Source: Tubulanus polymorphus (Eukaryota; Nemertea; Palaeonemertea; Tubulaniformes; Tubulanidae). Taken from it: a DNA stretch of 64,000 nt. The notes under the pieces were generated by a model, which was not told where the DNA came from, did not search any database, and saw only the letters and a list, made by a program, of their open reading frames with translations. A program made the translations under genes and the position numbers. Below are positions 9,655 through 18,446 of the stretch, piece by piece. Position 1 is the stretch's first letter. Each line of letters starts with the position of its first letter. The stretch covers positions 16,912,485 through 16,976,484 of the forward strand of contig NC_134027.1 in assembly GCF_964204645.1 (NCBI RefSeq), in the 5' to 3' direction.

Positions 9655-10035
9655 AAACAGATGTAGGTTCGATTCCCCATCCTGGCCGGACGGTTTTGGC
9701 AATTCACAAGGTAGAGGGTTCGAACCCCTCAATGGCTGTAGTGCAGCCCCATCGGTGTCGACCTGCATGGCGAGTGGGTTAGAATCCCACAGAGGTCCCC
9801 GACACTCCTCCGGTATTACACATGAGCGTGCAGTGGTGGGTTCGAATCCCACGACGGCTCTCGGTGTCCGGAATCTCAAATGGTCGTGCACTTCGCGGGT
9901 TCGAATCCCGCAATGTCTCAACAGGGACGACCGGAGTTGGCAATGGGTTCGAATCCCACAATGGTTCCCGAAACTCCACCGGAATTTCAAATGGTTTCGT
10001 TTGAGGTGGGTTCAACTCCCACAATAGCTTTCCGA
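9655..10035 (+). repeat. Array of seven tRNA T-arm-like units, about 50-61 bp apart
   Basis: GGTTCGA(A/T)TCCC or close variants recur at about 9666, 9718, 9776, 9837, 9897, 9943 and 10006. Each is flanked by a short self-complementary stem such as GTGGGTTCGAATCCCAC and followed by an acceptor-like tail (for example GACGGCTC). Stretches between the last units also resemble each other (CCGGAATCTCAAATGG; CCGGAATTTCAAATGG). No complete tRNA with D and anticodon arms is seen. On the gag sense strand the units are complementary to tRNA 3' halves, the orientation of a primer-binding site. Confidence 0.7.
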
Positions 10036-10175
10036 ATGTTGGGCTGGTTGTAGCGCGGTGCTTCTTAGAAAATGCGTTCTTCGCACCACGATGTGAGCAT
10101 ATAAAAATGTGTACCATTTGAACAACAATTAATTACTTATGCAAAAGTTTCCGGCACAACTGAACTAAACAGTAT

Positions 10176-10189
10176 GGGTTTCGGCACCA
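10176..10189 (-). promoter_or_regulatory. Putative reverse-transcription primer-binding site
   Basis: The minus strand reads TGGTGCCGAAACCC, a form starting TGG as expected for complementarity to a tRNA 3'-CCA end. It lies one base after a possible LTR end (...GTATCA). The matching tRNA is not identified here. Confidence 0.45.
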
Positions 10190-10190
10190 G

Positions 10191-11064
10191 TGATACGCCG
10201 GTCACAATCCTCTCCTTAGTCGTTAATTAATAAAAGCAATAATCGGTCCCTGGTGAGAGAACGTGTCCGCGCACAAACCCAAGTAAAACTAGAATACCGG
10301 AAACTTTGAATGGATATAACAATACAAGATGAATTTATTTACCTTGATATTCAACACAGGTCTCCAGTTCTACACAATCCAAATCCTAGCTCTAAATTCC
10401 TATTGCACTCTCCTGTTGGTAACCCGTCCTGAATCAAGTCCCAGACCAGCTTTTAACAAGTATCTACGAGTGTCTCCCGAGTGACTGCTCTCACAAGATG
10501 CGGATCCCTTTTATAGAAAGAATCGGCATTCTTAAAATACCGACTCTCCCACTCGACTTTTGGCAAGGAGCAGCAACCTTACTGTCATGACTGTTTTGGT
10601 CATATAGAATTTGGCCTTAATGATTCGCTGATCTAAAATTATTTGAGAAACTGATTTGCTAAACTAACTTTTTCCTTCCAACCCTCTTGTCATGACGCGG
10701 AATGATTTACTCACTCCTTGCTTATCATCGTTGAGAAAACAGCTACTCTCAGCGAGTTACCAACAGACGTATAAAGAGAAACTTTAGAGAGCTAGTATTA
10801 TCATTTAACACAAATTAATTTTCTTAAAACTTTGGCGATTATAGAGACTTTGTTCTCATTTAACATCTAGGATATTCAAATTAAATATATTTTTGAAACT
10901 ATAGTATTTGTCTCAGATTACGGTACCACTGATTATTTCTTTTTGAATTATTATAAATACTTTTGATTCGGAACTTCATTATGATCCCCTATCTCTCTTA
11001 AGATCATTCTAAAGCTGTTATACTAAATAAATTTGATTACAATGCGGGATAAAGCAAAACAACA
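10191..11064 (-). repeat. Putative 5' LTR of the gag element
   Basis: About 874 bp bounded on the minus strand by TGTTGTTTTGC and GTATCA, directly next to the primer-binding site. It has no coding frame. Only one LTR is in the window, so the boundaries are inferred from TG...CA and the primer site and are uncertain. The neighbouring stretch 11065-11400 holds nothing I can identify. Confidence 0.35.
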
Positions 11065-11400
11065 ATATCTCCCCATACTTCCGTTTTTCTTTTTATAGAA
11101 AGTAGTCGGGAGTATCATGAAGTAACAGCGTGATTCTTTCACCAGCCGCATAATAAATGCAACCCATTGTTCCGACCAAATACGGTTCCGTCTATTCTTA
11201 AGTTTATAAAAAGATTTCTGAATGTTTGCCAGATAACGCAGCAGAAGAACCGAGAAAGAATTATTTTTACACCAGGATGATTTATGGTCAGCGCTGATAG
11301 ATCAAAGCATCAAACAACAACCTGCTTACTACATCTTACTACGTTTGTTGTCTGAAACCATTAATAACCACCAACGCATTCAGGAAATCAACATTACAAA

Positions 11401-12031
11401 CATTTTTTAGCTACTACGAAATCTTGCTGCGGATCAGTATGAATTGGATAGTTCTATTTTAATGGCACACGCTAATACTTTGGGCAAGAAAATGGCGAAA
11501 TATTTCTTTACGAGGTCTGAAATGCATACGGTTAATATCCCTAAAGGGCATAGAACTATTACTAAAGATTCGTTGTTTTTGGGTGAAATTCCGCTAGCTA
11601 TAATAGCTTGCTTTGTCGAAGACGAAGCAATGTATGGTAATTATAGAAAATGTCCTTACAATTTTTTAGATTACAATTGAGCGGAAATGTCTGTTACCGT
11701 AAATAATGTTCACATCCAAAATAGCACGTTGATTTTAGATTCCGAAGGGGACGGTGTTGAAGCATATTTCAACGCCTTATTATCGAGGGGTATGCTATAC
11801 AAAAACGAGAATTTCGGTATTAAAAGAGACGAATTTAAAGCGGGAAATTTCATGTGTATTTTCAATATATCTCCTGTATTGGGCGATCACTATCGCTTAT
11901 TTAACATGGATCGTTAAAAATTCAGTTACGATTTGATAAAGATTTGCCGACCAATGTAAACTTAGTTTTACTCGCCGTGTTTGACGAAGTTTTGCAAGTC
12001 GCTGAAAACAGAGACATTACCATCGATTTTT
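11401..12031 (+). pseudogene. Polinton E major capsid protein, C-terminal part
   Basis: Frames 11444-11680 and 11687-11917, and a further in-frame-like tail to about 12031, together match the C-terminal jelly-roll region of Polinton major capsid proteins (animal homologues are often annotated F54H12.2-like). Diagnostic stretches are HTVNIPKGHRTITKDSLFLG, CPYNFLDYN and RDEFKAGNFMCIFNISP, followed by a tail with a VNLVLLAVFDEV-type strand. A stop at 11678-11680 and a shift near 11917 break it. Base composition is less AT-rich than copies A-D and the protein is not close to the B capsid, so it belongs to a different and older Polinton. Confidence 0.7.
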
Positions 12032-12066
12032 AAAAGCGTTCGATTTTCTAAAGTTCAATTTTAATC

Positions 12067-12539
12067 ATGTTATACACTAATCAGATTTTAGAATTAATGA
12101 AAAATGTCGAATGTATAAAACCTCGATTCAAAGGTGTTTTTCCATGCGATATGATGCCTGCGGTAAATGCTTTGAAACCCTATGGTTTCATTGTGAATAA
12201 CGATAATTCGTACCGGGTACTTATTGGTTAAGCATATTTATAAACGGATCTAAAATCGGATTTTTCTTTGACTCTTTTGGCAAAACACCAAATTTTTATA
12301 ATGAAATCTTAACGAATTATATGCACGAAAATTGTAAAGTATCGTATTATAACTCTATCCAATATCAAAATGTTATGTCTGATACTTGTGGTTATTACGC
12401 GATGTTTGTACAACTATTATTATGTCACGGAATGGATATGAATGAAATTGAAAAGTACTTTTCGAAAAATACCAAGCAAAATGACGAGATTGTTACAGAC
12501 TATATTGTAAATTATTTCAATCTGATGAATAAAACATAA
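12067..12539 (+). pseudogene. Adenovirus-like cysteine protease (Polinton E), inactivated
   Basis: Starts at ATG 12067, 35 bp after the capsid remnant. GVFPCDMMP and GFIVNNDNSY match the N-terminal part of adenain-like proteases. A stop near 12229 is caused by a frameshift. Beyond it come the FFFDSFGK strand and the catalytic-cysteine segment MSDTCGYYAMFVQLLL (ORF 12321-12539). At the position of the catalytic His (PG-x-H-W in relatives) this copy reads PGTYW, so His has changed to Tyr. Such proteases cleave capsid proteins during virion maturation. This copy cannot be active. Confidence 0.75.
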
Positions 12540-12953
12540 AGTTTTTTACACTTACCTAAGACTTGATTGTAGACTTAGTTGAAGATGATCTAAATGACGC
12601 GTCTCGGTTGTACCTGTCCGTATTTTGCTCTCGAAAATATCAACGATACGAAAACAGTCTCGAGGATTGAAATTGAAGTGAAAATGACGGGTATTCATAA
12701 CCCTTATATACTTACGTATGATAGTTTCAAACTCTGCGGGGTGCGGCGGGGGTTTACTAATGAATGAAGTAAGCGTGTCCCATATCAGGTGACACGTTTT
12801 TATTACGTAATATTGCAAAAATATGGATGTCATTTGACCCCCCCCCCCATACAGAACTACTGCAAAAGCGAGGCTAGGCAACCGTCTGACTCTTTCTTGG
12901 AATTTTACGTTGGTCTTGAAAAAGACCGTTTTTTTTCTTCAGATACACGTATA

Positions 12954-13444
12954 TTAAAATATATACGCGTTCTGGACCGTATATGTCGGGATAGATCGAC
13001 AATGTTCCGATGGCAGTGGATCGCTGTCATCTCTTCGGCAGTATGGACATTCGTAATGTCGTATGTTCTTTAAGTGTTTAATACACTTAACATGTATCTG
13101 CTTTCCGCAGCATGATGTCGGTGTGTCCACGCACACCTCCAAACACACGCAGCACGTAAGGTCGAGAAAAGATCCACAAAATGTACACTGGTGGTGCTGC
13201 GAATGGTCGATTCCGCTGTAACAGTCATGACATATCGGCGCACGACAACACGGCATCTGATTTTGTGAAATGTGCAACGCACACCCTCTGCATACATCCG
13301 TCTCCCGGTTAAGCGCAGGAACCGAGCCGGTACATCCATCGCGGAAAACTGGATCAATGTGCCCTTCGAGCCCAATGATTCTCATCATTGGGCACATGAT
13401 TTCCGCCTGCTCGCTTTGGTCTTCCGCCGCGTTGTCGAAGCAGG
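12954..13444 (-). pseudogene. Cys/His-rich RING-like protein, C-terminal part, cut by Polinton B
   Basis: Minus-strand frame running from the left junction of copy B to a stop at 12954. It is rich in paired Cys and His: CRGCALHISQNQMPCCRAPI, CHDC, CTFCGSFLDLTCCVCLEVC, then CCGKQIHVKCIKHL...CPYC, the last resembling a RING finger. The apparent Met at 13505 lies inside the B terminal repeat and is accidental. The same frame continues across the other junction at 33687, so this is the downstream half of one gene. RING proteins are usually ubiquitin ligases; that role is inferred. It probably belonged to Polinton E. The region 12540-12953 holds only weak frames. Confidence 0.65.
13439..13444. repeat. 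Left target-site duplication of copy B
   Basis: AGCAGG directly before the element. The right flank at 33687-33692 is AGCTGG, a 5 of 6 match. Six-base duplications are characteristic of Polinton integrases. Confidence 0.75.
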
Positions 13445-13848
13445 AGTAATAGGGGTAATGGGCTTTCATACCAAAGGTCGAACGGTCGAGCTCATTAAAA
13501 AACAAAACATTAAAAGTAATTTAAACCAATAATATATTTTCATAATCGTGTGTATTTTATATTATAACTAAATATTTATTCTAAGATATCAATAATTTAA
13601 AAAGCATATTGTATTAAATCAATTGGTCGCTCCACTTCGCTACCGCTCCGCTCCGCGACCAATTGATTTATTTACAATACACAAATTCATATAATCAAAT
13701 ATATTCAAATAATAATAATAATTCTATTATTCAACTGAAATACACACGGTTATGAAAATATATTATAGTTTTAAATTACTTTTAATATTTGTTTTTAATG
13801 AACTCGACCATTCAACCTTTGATATGAAAGCCCATTACCCCTATTACT
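13445..13848. repeat. 404-bp terminal palindrome with GC-rich central hairpin
   Basis: Begins AGTAATAGGGGTAATGGG and ends CCCATTACCCCTATTACT. The outer arms are self-complementary over roughly 110 bp, and the centre (13616-13669) is a 15-bp perfect stem AAATCAATTGGTCGC / GCGACCAATTGATTT around a 24-nt GC-rich loop. A single strand could fold into one long hairpin. The same structure caps the right end (33283-33686). Confidence 0.85.
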
Positions 13849-14168
13849 CTTAAAATATTCATATAAATGAATAACATTTAAATTGACAGATTATTCAATA
13901 TAAAAGTATATATTTACAACATTATTTCAATATTTATATTTGTGTGAGTTAGATGTTTAAACATTAAAAGTGTTAGTAAAGTGTGATTGAAATAATACAT
14001 GATATAAATCATTGAACTTCTAAAATCAATTTAAAAAAAAAATTTAGTATTAAAATGGAAGCAAATAAGTACTACTGTCCAACATGTAATATCAATGTAG
14101 ATAAATCCCAAAAAGCAAGACACAATAAAACTAAAACACATTTAGAGAATGAATTGAAACTAGAATAT
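13445..14168. repeat. Left TIR of copy B
   Basis: Inverted match to 32962-33686, ending where both arms read GAAACTAGAATAT. It consists of a 404-bp palindrome (13445-13848), an AT-rich spacer with TTTGTGTGAGTTAGATG, and the first 38 or so codons of PolB. The left arm thus holds a duplicated PolB start that leads nowhere. Confidence 0.9.
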
Positions 14169-14258
14169 TTACAGTTATATTCAGAACAGTTAACAAAGGC
14201 AAAGAAATTTATTGAATTATGGAATAATGATCCAAATAATGAACAATACGTTGAGTAA
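14055..14258 (+). pseudogene. Chimeric ORF: PolB start fused to HNH tail
   Basis: 67 aa. The first 38 or so residues (MEANKYYCPTCNINVDKSQK and on) are the PolB N-terminal zinc finger, carried in the left TIR. The remainder (from LQLYSEQLTKAKKFIE) is a copy of the last residues of the HNH protein at 15423-16091. The junction lies at about 14168. In copy D PolB is directly followed by HNH, so this looks like the result of a large deletion joining the start of PolB to the end of HNH. Not expected to be functional. Confidence 0.75.
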
Positions 14259-14275
14259 TTTGATATCAAGGATCC

Positions 14276-15422
14276 GATGTTTATACTAGAACATGATTCT
14301 ATTTGAACCTATATACATTCTATGTAAAGAGCTATGTAATAAATCTATAAATTCACAGCTGTTACAGCCGTTACTATGACGCCGAGACATTATGACTCAT
14401 AATATTACAAACGTGTATAGAAAATTCTAGAAAGGTGTGCTGGAACTCTGAATAGAGATGACACGTCATAATCAGAAACGTGTAGAATATTCTAGAAAAG
14501 GCGCGCCGGAACCAGATGACGTGGCATAATCAACGACGTGTCATTATAGAAATCGCCCCGAAAATGAACAGACGCTGTATTATTGTGCTCAGGATATTCT
14601 ATATATCGAAACGAAATTAGGAGTTTATAGTTTACAATTATAAATCTAAATGTAAGTACTGTTTTTTGTAGTTATTGGGGCTATTAAATATGAAACCTTT
14701 AGATATATTTAAGTGTATTTAGTATATCTTTTAGATGGCTAGAGTTGCCGCTAATATCTTTTAGATTAATGAAACGCCATACGCATCAAGAAGTGATAGA
14801 GAAACTCAAGATACTCTTTCTGTACTCTTTCTGACTGAGGAATCAACAGCAATGGATATCAAACCAATAGAATCACCAAAAGATCGAAGAAGAAATATAA
14901 GAATTTCAAAAACATTAAGACTCCAATGATTAAGTTTAACATTTGTTGATGTAGTTAAATATTTACCAGCAATTGAAAAAATGCTGGTAATTATAAATTG
15001 TATCTATAGAAATCAAATGATGTATTGGAAGAAATGACTGAACAACTTGTATAATGTATTGTGTAAATCTGTTTGGTGAATTTTTATGTTCAGTCGTTTC
15101 AATAATGATTCGTTTCAATTATGATTAGCGCATGCGCATTAAGCAAAAGCGCGCATGAATGCGCGGTTTACCTAATGCGAACACGTTTAGATATTTCATG
15201 TCGGTTGTTTCTATTTACATAATGAATATATAATTATGATTAGCGCATTAAGCAAAAGCGCGCACGAATGCGCGGTTTTGCCCAGTTGTATGATTTAGAT
15301 ATAAAGGAATCGAAACTGACTTATCAAAAGCAGCGAGGAATGAAAAAGGATGACGTTGGTCGAAGAAATGGAAGAGGATTCTAAAATATTAACCAATTTA
15401 GTAAAAAAAATACGTATAATAA
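14276..15422. other. Non-coding stretch between left TIR and HNH gene
   Basis: No convincing gene. GACACGTCATAATC, GACGTGGCATAATC and similar variants recur around 14460-14540 next to TTCTAGAAA-type boxes. A short broken frame at about 14852-14990 (beginning MDIKPIESPKDRRRN) is not recognised. An imperfect repeat with GCGCATTAAGCAAAAGCGCG is found twice (15116-15169 and 15232-15277). It may be foreign DNA captured next to the deletion scar. Confidence 0.5.
15116..15277 (+). repeat. Two copies of a GCGC-rich repeat
   Basis: The segment ATTATGATTAGCGCAT...AAGCAAAAGCGCGCATGAATGCGCGGTTT occurs at 15116-15169 and again, slightly shorter, at 15232-15277. It is more GC-rich than its AT-rich surroundings. 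It lies 150-300 bp before the HNH gene; no function can be assigned. Confidence 0.6.
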
Positions 15423-16091
15423 ATGGAACCAGAACAACCACAAACTATCAATATTACAAATAACACTGGTGGTGTTATAAATATATATTACAAGAAGTGT
15501 TCTAAGTGTGAATTAGATAAATTAGCTTTAACAGAATTTAGTAAGCGTAAGATTAGCAAAGATGGTTTTCAATATTGCTGTAAAACTTGCACTAAACTAT
15601 ACACCAAACAATACCGAGAAGCTTATAATGATTATATGACAGAATATATGAGAGAAAGATATCAAATAGATCTTAATTATAGATTGAAACAATGCTCAAG
15701 ATCTAGATTAACACAATTATTCAACAAAGAAACACATTCAGAAACACTATCTAATCTATTGGGTTGTTCAGATGAATTTCTCAAATCATGGATTATATTT
15801 CAATTCGATGATAAAATGAACATAGATAATTATGGGGATTATTACCATATTGATCATACGTTACCGATTTCTAAATTTAACATGAATGATGAATACAATA
15901 AAAAACTTATTTGGAATTGGAAGAATTTAAGACCTTTAGAAAAGAAGGAAAACATAATTAAATCTAATAAACTAGATTTACAGTTATATTTAGAACAGTT
16001 AACAAAGGCAAAGAAATTTATTGATCAATGGAACAATGATCCAAATAATGAACAATACGTTGAGGAATTTGATATCAAGGATCCGAAATGA
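15423..16091 (+). CDS. HNH endonuclease-like protein, 222 aa
   Basis: N-terminal zinc-binding pair CSKCELDK...CCKTCTKLY (about residues 25-60), a basic Tyr/Arg-rich linker, then the HNH core at about residues 145-185: YHIDHTLPISKF followed by WNWKNLRPLEKKENIIKSNK. This arrangement is typical of phage-like HNH endonucleases. The gene is open here. The copy in D (61443-62222) has two stops. It starts MEPEQPQTIN with leader TATAATAAATGG. Its C-terminal end is duplicated at 14165-14275. The role could be a free-standing homing or defence endonuclease, or an element nuclease; the sequence does not decide. Confidence 0.8.
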   Translation: MEPEQPQTINITNNTGGVINIYYKKCSKCELDKLALTEFSKRKISKDGFQYCCKTCTKLYTKQYREAYNDYMTEYMRERYQIDLNYRLKQCSRSRLTQLFNKETHSETLSNLLGCSDEFLKSWIIFQFDDKMNIDNYGDYYHIDHTLPISKFNMNDEYNKKLIWNWKNLRPLEKKENIIKSNKLDLQLYLEQLTKAKKFIDQWNNDPNNEQYVEEFDIKDPK

Positions 16092-16361
16092 CTTATCTGG
16101 ACAGTTATAATTACTGCTCCTAATAGATAAACAAAAGTAGTGAGATATCAAATAGATTTTAAATAAAAAGTATTTAAAAAACAATAACTTCAACTAGCTT
16201 GTGAATTCTATTATATTTTTAATATTTTCTTTTCAAAAAAGAATACTTTATATCACAAATAAAAAATACTAAAAAAACAATAACTAATACTAAAATTCTT
16301 TACCTTTAACTAAGCTAGTATTAATCTGAAGAGATACTGGTATCATTTGAAGAATACATAT

Positions 16362-16393
16362 AATATTTTTTTTGCTTTTTTTCTCTAATATAA
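16362..16393 (+). promoter_or_regulatory. Late-promoter-like leader of the 196-aa gene
   Basis: ATATTTTTTTTGCTTTTTTTC followed by TCTAATATAAATG. Two T-runs precede ATAAATG, the plus-strand version of the motif found before minus-strand virion genes. Confidence 0.45.
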
Positions 16394-16984
16394 ATGTCAA
16401 AGAAATCTAATAAGAATAGTATTGATATTGAAAAAACATTAGATGATTTAGGTATTAGTGATAATAAAGATACAGTTGTTTCTAATTCTATTCAAGTTAA
16501 TAACAATATAGATTATGAATACTATTTATATTGTAAGCATCATCTAGAACTATTGATTGCCGGTGGAAAAACTAATGAGTTTTTAAATAGAATCATTACT
16601 TTTCAAGAACTAGACTCTATGAAACCAGATAAAGTAATAAAATATTTTAAGATTTATGAAGAAGCAAGATTAGCTAGAATAAATGATTCTATTTCAGATG
16701 GTATTGTCAAATGTTATTCTAAGTTATGTAACCAGTTAATACCAATTGATGATGAAAATAAATTATATAGTGATTTGAAAAATGACTACTTAGTTATGAC
16801 TGAATTACAAAAATGGATTGGATATGCTTCATTTCAATTAGGATCGGTTATGACATTAATTTCTACTGGCGTCATAACATTTTCGAACATCAAGCCTATG
16901 GAATATAAATCAGGTAAGAATGAAACGGATGACGCTGTACTACAACCAAACGTCGAAACAGAAAAGGAATCGGAACAAAAATGA
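16394..16984 (+). CDS. 196-aa protein with one hydrophobic segment
   Basis: Unrecognised family. Acidic Asn/Ser-rich N-terminus (residues 1-45), a helical middle with YEYYLYCKHHLELLIAGGK and KVIKYFKIYEEARLAR, a moderately hydrophobic stretch at about 145-168 containing LGSVMTLISTGVITF, and a polar charged tail. A remnant of only the hydrophobic segment and tail survives in copy D at 62388-62541. The gene lies 10 bp before the next small membrane protein and has a late-type leader, which together suggest a virion role. Size and single hydrophobic segment leave the function open. Confidence 0.6.
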   Translation: MSKKSNKNSIDIEKTLDDLGISDNKDTVVSNSIQVNNNIDYEYYLYCKHHLELLIAGGKTNEFLNRIITFQELDSMKPDKVIKYFKIYEEARLARINDSISDGIVKCYSKLCNQLIPIDDENKLYSDLKNDYLVMTELQKWIGYASFQLGSVMTLISTGVITFSNIKPMEYKSGKNETDDAVLQPNVETEKESEQK

Positions 16985-16994
16985 ACTAAAATAA

Positions 16995-17354
16995 ATGAGT
17001 GATGGAGTTAAGAAAAAGGCTAGATCCGAGAAACAAATTAAATGGGCAAGAGAATTAGGTAAAATATCTTCAGAATTAAAAAAAGCTAAGAAAAAGAAAT
17101 TAACTGACATAAATGAATTATCTGATATTGATTCAAATAATAATCCATCTGATTCTTCTAATGCTAAAAGTAATTATAAATTATATATTACAATTGGATT
17201 AGTAACAGTTATTATATTCTCTGGTGTAATATATAAATATAAGTATAAATCTGATTATAACAATAATGATTCCAATGACAATAAACCTATCATACCAAAT
17301 AAGTCAAATGATAAAGTCATTGAAAATAAACCAAGATTAATATTAATGGATTAA
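16995..17354 (+). CDS. 119-aa basic single-pass membrane protein
   Basis: Residues 1-40 are strongly basic (KKKARSEKQIKWARELGK, then KKAKKKK), residues 41-62 polar, and 63-82 form a clear membrane span (LYITIGLVTVIIFSGVIY). The tail is Asn/Asp/Lys rich and Pro-containing. The basic head resembles a DNA-binding patch, so a membrane-anchored DNA-binding or core protein is possible, as an inference. The copy in D (62550-62909) is frameshifted in an A-run. It lies 6 bp before the integrase start, suggesting shared transcription. Confidence 0.6.
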   Translation: MSDGVKKKARSEKQIKWARELGKISSELKKAKKKKLTDINELSDIDSNNNPSDSSNAKSNYKLYITIGLVTVIIFSGVIYKYKYKSDYNNNDSNDNKPIIPNKSNDKVIENKPRLILMD

Positions 17355-17360
17355 AATAGA

Positions 17361-18446
17361 ATGAAAAAAGAACAATATTTAAGAGATTTATGTTATAACC
17401 CAGAGAGTGAAGTATCATATTCTAACGTTTCAGAATTATAGAATAAAATTGAATCTCATAATGGTGGTATAAAATATACTGAATTGAAATCATGGTTACA
17501 AAATCAACCAACATATCAAATCCACAAGAAAATGGATAAAACTTATTTAACAAGGAAAGTTATGGTTTCATATATCGATCAACAATGGCAAGCAGATTTA
17601 ATTGACATGAAGAACTTAGAGGAATACAACAAAGGATATTTCTGGATATTAAATGTTATAGATATATTCAGTAGATACGCATGGTCAATTCCAATCAAAA
17701 ATAAAACTGGTATAGAAGTTACAAATGCTTTTAAATCTATATTTAAAGAAGCTATTCCAGATAAGATACAATTTGATGAAGGTAAGGAATTTTATAACAA
17801 ACATTTTAAAAAACTATTATCTGATAACGATGTAAAATATTTTTCAACACACTCAGATAAAAAAGCATCTATTATAGTAAGATTTAATAAAACATTGAAA
17901 ACTAGAATGTGGAAATATTTTACTGCTAATGAAACATATAAATATATCGATGTATTAGATGATTTAGTGAAAGGTTATAATAATTCTAAACATAGTTCTA
18001 TAAATATGAAACCTATGCAAGCTAGAAAAGAAGATAATTCAGAAATAGTTTGGAATAATTTATATGGAGCATTTGTTACACATGATTTCGGTGAACCTAA
18101 ATTTAAAATAGGACAACACGTAAGAATATCTAAATATAGAAAAACATTTTATAAAGGTTATACCCCTAATTCTACAGAAGAAATATTTAAGATTAAAAAG
18201 ATAATATTAACTAAACCTTTTGTTTATAAACTAGAATATCTAAAAGATGAAGCAATATTAGGTTATTTCTATGAACAAGAATTATCATTTGTACCAAATC
18301 CAGATGAAATAGAATACAAAATAGAAAAAGTATTGAAAACAAAAACTCTTAAAGGAAAAAAGTATTCTTTGGTGAAATATAAAGGATACGATGATAAATT
18401 TAATGAATGGATTTTATCTAGTAAAATTAAAAGAATAAATGAATAA
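17361..18446 (+). pseudogene. int: Retroviral-type integrase with chromodomain, copy B
   Basis: 361 codons from ATG 17361, with an in-frame TAG at 17439-17441; the rest is open from 17484. The catalytic core shows WQADLIDM (first Asp) and IQFDEGKEFYN (second Asp). At the third position the copy reads SIIVRFNKTL where copy D has SIIERFNKTL, so the catalytic Glu is Val. Near the end, VLKTKTLKGKKYSLVKYKGY...NEWI matches a chromodomain. Polinton integrases of this class insert the element with a 6-bp duplication. The stop overlaps the ATPase start. With a stop and a lost Glu this copy is dead. Confidence 0.92.

Larger units (their letters stand above)
8504..11064 (-). mobile_element. LTR retroelement fragment (5' end, minus strand)
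   Basis: In sense order on the minus strand: putative LTR 11064-10191, primer-binding site 10189-10176, leader with tRNA-like units, gag from 9595 down to the copy A junction at 8504. GC content is higher than in the Polintons. Polinton A seems to have inserted within or just after gag, which removes pol from view. The superfamily (probably Ty3-type, from the CCHC gag) cannot be fixed without pol. Confidence 0.55.

Noticed and set aside
9655-10035. A cluster of tRNA genes
   Set aside because: Only T-arm and acceptor-like parts are present; no D or anticodon arms are seen and the unit spacing (50-61 bp) is too short for full tRNAs. ORFs across this region are repeat artefacts.
12552-12881. 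A 109-aa minus-strand gene
   Set aside because: Open frame without recognisable motif, in a stretch with a poly-C run and no leader; likely chance.
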